From NCBI GenBank assembly GCA_964531695.1, contig CAZHEH010000068.1, positions 1 to 6,015 on the forward strand: a DNA stretch of 6,015 nucleotides. The letters are read 5' to 3'. Each line of letters starts with the position of its first letter. The first letter of the stretch is position 1. Of this stretch, positions 1 through 6,015 are shown one piece after another. A program made the translations under genes and the position numbers. The stretch comes from JAGXKT01 sp964531695. GTDB lineage: Bacteria > Planctomycetota > Phycisphaerae > SM23-33. Under the pieces are notes generated by a model. That model worked only from the letters and a program-made list of their open reading frames with translations, had not been told where the DNA came from and searched no databases.

Positions 1-12
1 CCATCAATGGCA

Positions 13-43
13 CGAGACCCCGGACCGGAGATCCGGGGTCTCG
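13..43 (-). terminator. Hairpin just downstream of tRNA-Ser
   Basis: A perfect 12-bp inverted repeat (arms 13-24 and 32-43, CGAGACCCCGGA and its complement) encloses a 7-base loop. On the minus strand it begins 5 bases past the tRNA discriminator base, where a terminator or 3'-processing block would lie. The bases after it within the window contain no T-run, so a classical rho-independent terminator is not proven. It could instead be a stable 3' trailer hairpin. Confidence 0.5.
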
Positions 44-48
44 CGCTA

Positions 49-134
49 CGGAGAGGGTGGGATTCGAACCCACGGAACCGCGAAGGTTCACCGGTTTTCG
101 AAACCGGCCCGATCAGCCACTCCGGCACCTCTCC
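49..134 (-). tRNA. tRNA-Ser (anticodon CGA)
   Basis: The minus strand folds into a complete class II tRNA. The acceptor stem is GGAGAGG/CCTCTCC (134-128 with 56-50), with discriminator G at 49. The D arm closes with CCG/CGG, and the anticodon stem is CCGGT/ACCGG around loop TTCGAAA. The long variable arm is GAACC-TTCG-CGGTTC, and the T arm is GTGGG-TTCGAAT-CCCAC. The anticodon CGA (98-100) reads the serine codon UCG, and the long variable arm and G discriminator agree with serine identity. CCA is not encoded (TAG follows), so the 3' end must be added by nucleotidyltransferase. A promoter lies directly upstream. Confidence 0.97.
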
Positions 135-144
135 CACAAGGCCT

Positions 145-173
145 ATTCTAGGGATGGGCCGGACGCGCAACAA
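145..173 (-). promoter_or_regulatory. Sigma-70-type promoter of tRNA-Ser
   Basis: On the minus strand a -35-like TTGTTG (173-168) is separated by exactly 17 bases from a -10-like TAGAAT (150-145). Transcription would start near 138-139, only about 4-5 bases before the mature tRNA 5' end at 134. Such a short leader is usual for tRNA genes processed by RNase P. The boxes match the consensus at 4/6 and 5/6. The spacing and position make this the most convincing promoter in the window. Confidence 0.65.
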
Positions 174-222
174 GGGCCGGCCTCAACTGTTCGGCGTGGC
201 TTGGCCGAGTCCACGTTCGAGC

Positions 223-269
223 CCTGCCGGAATGGCAAGCGGTTTCCCAACGAAAGCGGTTCTGGCAGG
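223..269. repeat. Inverted repeat in clpB upstream region
   Basis: Arms 223-232 (CCTGCCGGAA) and 260-269 (TTCTGGCAGG) pair over 10 positions with one G-T wobble, around a 27-base loop. The structure lies about 280 bases before the clpB start and has no T-run. It may be a chance palindrome or part of a regulatory leader. Nothing here decides its role. Confidence 0.3.
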
Positions 270-401
270 CCTATCTTGCCTACATTGCCCAGAATCCACC
301 AGTTGCGGCTTCGGCACGGTCGTTGCATACATCCCTATATCGCCACAGAGGACTCGAATAGCCCACAGGTGCGCGTCTGCCGGTGACGCAGGGGCATGCG
401 G

Positions 402-434
402 CGTGCGGCCTTCTCTGTGAGGTAAGGCCGCGCG
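402..434. repeat. GC-rich hairpin in probable clpB leader
   Basis: Arms 402-412 and 424-434 form an 11-bp stem with one G-T wobble. Its core is GCGGCCTT paired with AAGGCCGC, and the loop is the 11 bases CTCTGTGAGGT. It ends about 113 bases before the clpB start. If the clpB transcript begins upstream, this would be a stable 5'-leader hairpin. No T-run follows, so a terminator is unlikely. Confidence 0.35.
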
Positions 435-533
435 GCTTCTGCTCTCTTGCGTCCGCTGGAACGGCCGGCCATGGCTTCTCGCCTAACGGCAACTTCGGCG
501 CTCTGTGCGTGCTCTGCGGCAAAGAGGAACGAT

Positions 534-537
534 AGGA
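534..537 (+). promoter_or_regulatory. Ribosome binding site of clpB
   Basis: AGGA at 534-537 lies 10 bases before the ATG at 548 and 16 bases before the second in-frame ATG at 554. The spacing favours the first ATG, giving an N-terminus that begins MRMDKLT. Confidence 0.55.
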
Positions 538-547
538 TACCAACGCC

Positions 548-3202
<2,655 letters not shown>

Positions 3203-3221
3203 GGGGGCGGTGATTTGTGTA

Positions 3222-3235
3222 CACCCGGCCGGGTG
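3222..3235. repeat. Palindrome 20 bases after clpB stop
   Basis: CACCCGGCCGGGTG is a perfect 14-base palindrome beginning 20 bases after the clpB stop codon. As RNA it would form a 5-bp stem with a GGCC loop. No T-run follows, so it is at best a weak or factor-assisted terminator. Confidence 0.3.
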
Positions 3236-3393
3236 ACGCCGCCGAGGGCCAGGGGTGCCCCGTAATACGTCGTGCCCGCTGCTCGCGGCCCGCATGAACG
3301 GCAGGGCCCGGCCGGAACATTCCCGCGCGGCAGGCATGCCACGCGACGCAAAGGCATGCAACCCACGCCACCTGCCAAGGCGCGGTGTTTGTG

Positions 3394-3437
3394 ACGAAGG
3401 CGTCCCGCCTTCGTGTCGCGAGGCCGTCCCGGCCTCG
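3394..3437. repeat. Twin hairpins with identical TCC loops
   Basis: Two adjacent perfect hairpins share the same architecture. The first is ACGAAGGCG-TCC-CGCCTTCGT (3394-3414). The second is CGAGGCCG-TCC-CGGCCTCG (3419-3437). Four bases separate them. The identical three-base loop and head-to-tail order suggest a related repeat family rather than chance. They lie about 190 bases past clpB and lack a T-run, so I call them interspersed palindromic repeats and not a terminator. Confidence 0.6.
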
Positions 3438-3528
3438 TTACATGCGGCGAAACGCCCGCCTGCCGAGGCGAAGCCGGGTCGAAGCTTGCCCTGAGCTTGT
3501 CAGAGGTTCGCCGCGTCCTGAGCGAATG

Positions 3529-3596
3529 CCTGCCCTGAGCGAGCGCCTGCCCTGAGCGAGCGCCTGCCCTGAGCGAGCGCCTGCCCTGAGCGAGCG
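3529..3596. repeat. Tandem repeat, 4 x 17 bp
   Basis: Four exact copies of CCTGCCCTGAGCGAGCG (3529-3545, 3546-3562, 3563-3579, 3580-3596) follow one another without interruption. The sequence to the left (CCTGAGCGAATG, and TTGCCCTGAGCTTG near 3486) looks like degenerate units of the same family. A 17-base unit breaks any reading frame, so it is not a coding repeat. It abuts the 15-bp array directly. Perfect identity points to recent expansion by slippage, or to an assembly-sensitive region. Confidence 0.93.
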
Positions 3597-3686
3597 AAGC
3601 GAGTCGAAGGGAAGCGAGTCGAAGGGAAGCGAGTCGAAAGGGAGCGAGTCGAAGGGGAGCGAGTCGAAGGGAAGCGAGTCGAAGGG
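3597..3686. repeat. Tandem repeat, 6 x 15 bp
   Basis: Six contiguous units of AAGCGAGTCGAAGGG occupy 3597-3686. Units 1, 2 and 6 are exact, and units 3-5 carry one or two substitutions (A/G at unit position 1 or near the end). On the minus strand each unit is five codons (Ser-Thr-Arg-Phe-Pro), so the frame of the neighbouring LamG fragment runs through it without a stop. The peptide is more likely a by-product of a DNA repeat than a selected sequence. Similar CGAGTCGAAGGG/CCCTGAGCGAGCG intergenic repeats are, from memory, common in environmental genomes. Confidence 0.92.
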
Positions 3687-3688
3687 CT

Positions 3689-3808
3689 GTTTCCCCCGGC
3701 CAGGACGGCCGCATCCTCGGCCGACAGGGCCCGGGAGTAGATGCGGGCGTCGTCGATGGCGCCGTCAAGATGCCGCTCCCGTTCGACAGCCACGCCGTAC
3801 GTCATTGC
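3689..3808 (-). pseudogene. C-terminal remnant of a LamG (concanavalin-like) domain
   Basis: About 40 residues on the minus strand read TYGVAVERERHLDGAIDDAR followed by IYSRALSAEDAAVLAG. The GAIDDARIYSRALSAED stretch is the hallmark last two strands of LamG/concanavalin A-like lectin domains, as in large secreted proteins of PVC bacteria. The rest of the domain (normally about 150-200 residues) is absent. Upstream on the same strand lies the unrelated end of the SUMF1 gene, and downstream the frame runs into the STRFP tandem array. The fragment fills the interval between the hairpin at 3809-3831 and the array ending at 3686. I infer a fossil carried in or left behind by repeat-mediated rearrangement. 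It has no plausible start signal. Confidence 0.6.
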
Positions 3809-3831
3809 GCGTGCAGGCGTTGCCTGCACGC
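3809..3831. repeat. Perfect hairpin between SUMF1 gene end and LamG fragment
   Basis: GCGTGCAGGC (3809-3818), loop GTT, then GCCTGCACGC (3822-3831) form a perfect 10-bp stem. On the minus strand it starts 33 bases beyond the stop of the SUMF1-domain gene, so it may end that transcript. It lacks a following T-run. It also marks the exact boundary of the LamG remnant, which suits a palindromic mobile repeat. Confidence 0.55.
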
Positions 3832-3864
3832 CCTGCCTGCTTCCTTCGCTGCCCAGATCAAAGC

Positions 3865-4740
3865 TCACCTTACGAGCTCCTCGACCTCGCAGACAATACG
3901 GAACCCGGTACCCGCCGATCGCTTCTCCGGGGGCCACGCCGCCCAACGTGCAGTACACCGGCACCGCACATTCATGTAGGAGCCCCCCCGTATTATGTAC
4001 CATGCGTGTTCCTGAAGTCCAGCGCCGGCAACCACTTCTGGCGGCAAGGTAGTGGAAGTCCACTCCCACACGTTACCCAGCATGTCGTGCAAGCCCCACT
4101 CATTGGCTTGCTTTGTTCCGACACGATGCGGATGACCGTCAGAGTTGGGCTTGTACCAAGCGTACTTCGCTAGACCGTGACCATCATGCCCGCAGTGCCC
4201 CGCTCCTCCGCCAGCCTTGCATGCGTACTCCCACTCGGTTTCGGTTGGCAGGCGATACTCTCGACCCTCCTTCTCGCTTAGCCATTCGCAGAACGCCCGC
4301 GCATCCACGCGACTTACATAAACAACTGGCTGCTCAGGCCCTCCCATGCTAGCATATTTAGGATCCCTGAGATGGCGCACCAATCGACCGCCTTCGGCAT
4401 CCCCCCCCTTGTATCCAGTTGCTTCAATGAAGGCCTCGAACTGCTCATTCGTCACCTCTGTGATGCACACATAGATTCCCTCTCGCAGATGCGCCTCATA
4501 GGGCTCTTCCAGCTTCCGGAAGGCTGCCGGCACATCCGCCAGGGCCAAAGAATCGCCACACCCCATTCTAAATCTACCCGGCGCTACGTACCGGAAACGC
4601 ATTCCCAGGGAATTCGTCCATTCGGCACTAGTGCAGCCAACGAGAACGAGTAGACACGCACTGCACAGCCAACCTAGCCCTCCCGGCCTGAAGGCCCCTC
4701 GGACTTCCGGATGCCATGAATCCATTGTCTCGTAATGCAT
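3865..4740 (-). CDS. FGE/SUMF1-domain lipoprotein
   Basis: Encodes a predicted 291-residue lipoprotein with one formylglycine-generating-enzyme-like (SUMF1) domain. I chose the ATG at 4740 because AGAGGA (4754-4749) lies 8 bases before it. The in-frame ATG at 4779 would add 13 residues but has no ribosome binding site. A hydrophobic segment ends in lipobox LVGC, putting the lipidated Cys at about residue 36. The domain follows: NSLGMRFRYVAPGRFRMGCG (about 43-62), EVTNEQFEAFIEATG (95-109), YRLPTETEWEYACKAG (162-177), GLHDMLGNVWEW (216-227), RGGSYMN (251-257) and GFRIVCE (279-285). In true FGE the RGGSYM motif is followed by the catalytic cysteine pair. Here the first position is Asn and the CxxxxC spacing is missing (VRCRCTAR), so sulfatase activation is unlikely. 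Expect an envelope-anchored role of unknown substrate. Base and codon use are more AT-rich than in clpB (AGA, CTA, GTA codons). Repeat copy A lies upstream. Confidence 0.85.
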   Translation of the reverse strand: MHYETMDSWHPEVRGAFRPGGLGWLCSACLLVLVGCTSAEWTNSLGMRFRYVAPGRFRMGCGDSLALADVPAAFRKLEEPYEAHLREGIYVCITEVTNEQFEAFIEATGYKGGDAEGGRLVRHLRDPKYASMGGPEQPVVYVSRVDARAFCEWLSEKEGREYRLPTETEWEYACKAGGGAGHCGHDGHGLAKYAWYKPNSDGHPHRVGTKQANEWGLHDMLGNVWEWTSTTLPPEVVAGAGLQEHAWYIIRGGSYMNVRCRCTARWAAWPPEKRSAGTGFRIVCEVEELVR

Positions 4741-4928
4741 TGATTTCGTCCTCTGCCCCCCGTCCTTTCTTCGCAGCATCTACCAGTAGGGCTACCAGCC
4801 TGCTGTCCTGCTGCACCATGGTGCTATGGATTCTTGCAAAAAGCGTTGCGCCCATCAACACACATCGTGTGTGCGATCCGGACCGCAGCCTTACATGCCG
4901 CCTTCTTCTCGCCCTTCAGGCCCCTGCA
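4741..4928. other. Leader region between repeat copy A and SUMF1 gene
   Basis: These 188 bases separate the end of repeat copy A from the chosen SUMF1 start. They contain a minus-strand open frame from 4855 (ATG) to 4628 that overlaps the SUMF1 gene in another frame. Its first half (MVQQDSRLVALLVDAAKKGR...) looks protein-like, but it has no ribosome binding site and its second half is the shadow of the signal-peptide region. I do not call it a gene. No convincing promoter boxes were found. Confidence 0.4.
4749..4754 (-). promoter_or_regulatory. Ribosome binding site of the SUMF1-domain gene
   Basis: On the minus strand AGAGGA (4754-4749) stands 8 bases before the ATG at 4740. Neither the upstream in-frame ATG at 4779 nor the downstream one at 4725 has a comparable site. 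This decides the start in favour of 4740. Confidence 0.6.
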
Positions 4929-5172
4929 TCAGCCTGTACCCATGCGATGGACAGATTCCGGCCCGGAATAAGGTGGACCCGTCCGCAGGGATAACGTTCC
5001 CGCTGCGGTTGCGGAGGGAGCCCGAAGGGCGACCGGAGCAACAGCAGCGCTCCCCGCGGCCGAACGCCCGCCGCCTGTCTCCATCCTCTCCATCCACGCC
5101 GGCCTGGCACGCAGCTTCTGCGCCCATGCCGATGGCTTCAGCCCGTACACGCTCGCCGGTGTCCGCCGCCCC
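4929..5172. repeat. Direct repeat, copy A (244 bp)
   Basis: This segment matches 5696-5939 at a constant offset of 767 bases with 8 mismatches and no gaps (236/244 by hand alignment). Both copies are GC-rich and carry internal structure: ATTCCGG-C-CCGGAAT (4955-4969) and a 12-bp-arm hairpin (5001-5049), which has one mismatch in this copy at 5007. On the minus strand it lies upstream of the SUMF1-domain gene. The open frames across it read through by GC bias. In the longest, six of the eight differences change an amino acid, so I see no protein-level constraint. Confidence 0.95.
5001..5049. repeat. Internal hairpin of repeat copy A
   Basis: Arms CGCTGCGGTTGC (5001-5012) and GCAACAGCAGCG (5038-5049) pair at 11 of 12 positions; G5007 faces A5043. 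The 25-base spacer holds a small GCCC-GAA-GGGC stem. It is the counterpart of the perfect hairpin in copy B. Confidence 0.6.
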
Positions 5173-5178
5173 AGGGAA

Positions 5179-5261
5179 AAAGGGGGACAGGCAGCTTTTC
5201 CGTAACCGCATTCCACCAACCGGCACGACCGGAGGAACGGAAAAGTTGCCTGTCCCCTTTT
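5179..5261. repeat. REP-like long inverted repeat, possible two-way terminator
   Basis: Arms 5179-5203 and 5237-5261 pair over 25 positions (23 Watson-Crick, 2 wobble) around a 33-base loop. The arm core GGGACAGGCAGCTTTTCC with complement GGAAAAGTTGCCTGTCCC is of the kind found as dispersed REP-like palindromes in planctomycete-type genomes, sometimes linked to RAYT/IS200-type transposases (from memory, not searched). Each strand ends with a T-run (TTTTT on the minus strand at 5181-5177, TTTT on the plus strand at 5258-5261), so it could also terminate transcription. It lies 80 bases beyond the BamE-like gene stop and directly against repeat copy A. Confidence 0.85.
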
Positions 5262-5341
5262 GCTCCCGTACCCTGTAGGTCAACTCTTCATCGATATACC
5301 GCATACGCACGTTCACCACCGCTTCCCCAATTACGGCGCCG
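5262..5341. other. Spacer between BamE-like gene and REP-like hairpin
   Basis: This 80-base spacer has an open minus-strand frame, from a TTG at 5352 overlapping the end of the BamE-like gene. It would read GAVIGEAVVNVRMRYIDEEL before running into the REP-like hairpin and repeat copy A. The short stretch looks protein-like, but there is no good start site, and the remainder is repeat-derived. It may be a remnant of a lost gene. Confidence 0.3.
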
Positions 5342-5665
5342 TCAGTGGTCAAGGTAGGCGTTAATCACCTTTCCATCGCTGAATACGATAGTCAGGTAGT
5401 TCCACTTGAGTGGATGGGTATAGGACCACACCACTACATTCGCCCCTGAGTTGTGCCTCACCTGTGAGGGGGGGCCAAGAAGGTCGTGGACTTGGTCAGG
5501 TGACATTCCCGCCCTCACACGAGATAGCGTCTCCTCAGGAACGGGCGGCGAGTCCGTTATCCAGTCCGCGGATGCCGAGAAGAGCAGCGCTAGCAAGCCA
5601 ATGGCCGCGACAACAATTCCAGAAGCTCCCGCCAGAGCGCGTATCCAACTTTGATGTTGTCCCAT
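5342..5665 (-). CDS. Small BamE/SmpA-OmlA-like membrane-anchored or exported protein
   Basis: Encodes 107 residues from the ATG at 5665; a GTG at 5668 directly before it is an alternative start. An N-terminal hydrophobic segment (about 8-33, ALAGASGIVVAAIGLLALLF) is either a membrane anchor or a signal peptide, with ASA before D34 as a possible cleavage site. There is no lipobox cysteine. The soluble part has the BamE/SmpA-OmlA pattern: VRAGMSPDQVHDLLGPPSQV (about 50-69), the turn and helix where the family has G-M-T/S-x-x-Q-V/L, then two strands VVVWSY and YLTIVFSDGKVINAYLD. Family members include outer-membrane assembly factor BamE and many small periplasmic proteins of unknown role. No bam partner is nearby, so the BAM role is not implied. 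It lies between the two direct repeats, its start only 30 bases from copy B. The ribosome binding site is weak (GAGCGG about 8 bases upstream). Confidence 0.75.
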   Translation of the reverse strand: MGQHQSWIRALAGASGIVVAAIGLLALLFSASADWITDSPPVPEETLSRVRAGMSPDQVHDLLGPPSQVRHNSGANVVVWSYTHPLKWNYLTIVFSDGKVINAYLDH

Positions 5666-5695
5666 CACAATATCCGCTCAATCAATCCTTCCGGG

Positions 5696-5939
5696 TCAGC
5701 CTCTACCCATGCGCTGGACAGATTCCGGCCCGGAATAAGGTGGAACCGTCCGCAGGTGTAACGTTCCCGCTGCTGTTGCGGAGGGAGCCCGAAGGGCGAC
5801 CGGAGCAACAGCAGCGCTCCCCGCGGCCGAACGCCCGCCGCCTGTCTCCATCCTCTCCATCCACGCCGGCCTGGCAAGCAGCTTCTGCGCCCATGCCGAT
5901 GGCTTCAGCCCGTACACACTCGCCGGTGTCCGCCGCCCC
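5696..5939. repeat. Direct repeat, copy B (244 bp)
   Basis: This is the second copy of the repeat at 4929-5172, in the same orientation. Similarity starts abruptly at TCAGC (5696) and ends after CGCCGCCCC (5939), where copy A continues into the REP-like hairpin and copy B into unrelated sequence. The internal palindrome ATTCCGG-C-CCGGAAT is at 5722-5736. The copy ends 30 bases before the start of the BamE-like gene on the minus strand, so a promoter or leader inside the repeat could drive that gene. Confidence 0.95.
5768..5816. repeat. Internal hairpin of repeat copy B
   Basis: Perfect 12-bp arms CGCTGCTGTTGC (5768-5779) and GCAACAGCAGCG (5805-5816) enclose a 25-base spacer. The spacer itself contains GCCC-GAA-GGGC (5787-5797), giving a two-tier stem-loop. 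It is GC-rich enough to fold either as RNA or as extruded single-stranded DNA. Confidence 0.7.
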
Positions 5940-6015
5940 GGGCGGCTGTGGCGACGCAACTGATCGTATCCCGTCGGGACGCTCCAGACCCAGCCGCGCC
6001 TCGCCCGGCGTCTGG
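5940..6015. other. Right edge of window, unassigned
   Basis: This sequence follows repeat copy B and runs to the window edge. Two minus-strand frames stay open to the edge (one reads QTPGEARLGLERPDGIRSVA), so the end of a gene entering from the right cannot be excluded. A short inverted pair CCAGAC/GTCTGG (5984-5989, 6010-6015) is present. I recognise no domain. Confidence 0.3.

Larger units (their letters stand above)
137..547. other. Gap between tRNA-Ser and clpB
   Basis: This 410-base stretch contains the tRNA promoter at its left end. Several overlapping open frames cross it on both strands, but none has a recognisable domain, a good ribosome binding site or protein-like composition. I treat them as chance frames in GC-rich DNA. 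It presumably holds the clpB promoter and leader. I found no CIRCE-type inverted repeat and no clear heat-shock sigma site. Two inverted repeats (223-269 and 402-434) are listed separately. Confidence 0.5.
3203..3528. other. Convergent intergenic region after clpB
   Basis: This non-coding stretch follows the clpB stop and precedes the tandem array. It has several short palindromes (3222-3235; GGCATGCC-type repeats near 3330-3360), the twin hairpins at 3394-3437, and a block near 3480-3528 that shares the CCTGAGC motif with the adjacent array and looks like degenerate array units. No open frame on either strand shows a domain. It resembles a landing zone for interspersed repeats between convergent genes. 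Confidence 0.5.

Noticed and set aside
201..235. Possible second tRNA (GTTCGAGCCC resembling a T arm)
   Set aside because: The T-stem does not pair, and no acceptor, anticodon or D arm can be formed around it.
3529..3686. CRISPR array
   Set aside because: The units are head-to-tail tandem repeats of 15 and 17 bp with no spacers, and no cas genes are present.
3500..4069. Whole 189-residue minus-strand frame as one gene
   Set aside because: Its first two thirds lie in another frame over the intact SUMF1 gene and its end is DNA tandem repeat. Only the LamG-like segment (3689-3808) is meaningful.
5768..5816. Integron attC site
   Set aside because: The arms fold well, but the RYYYAAC/GTTRRRY core pair does not fit in the required positions and no integrase is in the window.
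4929..5939. Composite transposon with the direct repeats as IS elements
   Set aside because: The 244-bp repeats encode no transposase, have no terminal inverted repeats at their ends, and show no target-site duplication.

Overview
The window looks like a piece of a GC-rich bacterial chromosome. One housekeeping gene (clpB) and one tRNA sit beside a repeat-rich accessory stretch. An FGE/SUMF1-domain lipoprotein, a LamG-domain remnant and abundant interspersed repeats together are typical of environmental PVC-type lineages (Planctomycetota, Kiritimatiellota and similar). No marker here fixes the phylum, so that placement is inference.

Left part (1-547): a complete tRNA-Ser(CGA) gene lies on the minus strand, with its own -35/-10 promoter and a strong hairpin just past its 3' end. 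About 410 bases then lead to clpB. They hold no convincing gene but contain two foldable inverted repeats.

Middle (548-3202): full-length clpB on the plus strand encodes the 884-residue ClpB disaggregase, with all ATPase motifs of both AAA+ modules intact and an acidic C-terminal tail. ClpB works with DnaK/DnaJ/GrpE to resolubilise aggregated proteins.

Right part (3203-6015): everything recognisable is on the minus strand, convergent with clpB. After clpB come twin TCC-loop hairpins, then an exact tandem array (4 x 17 bp followed by 6 x 15 bp). A roughly 40-residue LamG C-terminal fragment follows, wedged between that array and a perfect 10-bp hairpin. Next are a SUMF1-domain lipoprotein gene and a small BamE/SmpA-like membrane-anchored or secreted protein gene. 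A 244-bp direct repeat (about 97% identical by hand alignment) lies upstream of each of these two genes, giving a repeat-gene-repeat-gene layout. A 25-bp-stem REP-like hairpin sits between the BamE-like gene and repeat copy A and can also act as its terminator.

I see no demonstrable new defence or metabolic system. The most interesting signal is the modular layout of envelope-protein genes between copies of a structured, apparently non-coding repeat.
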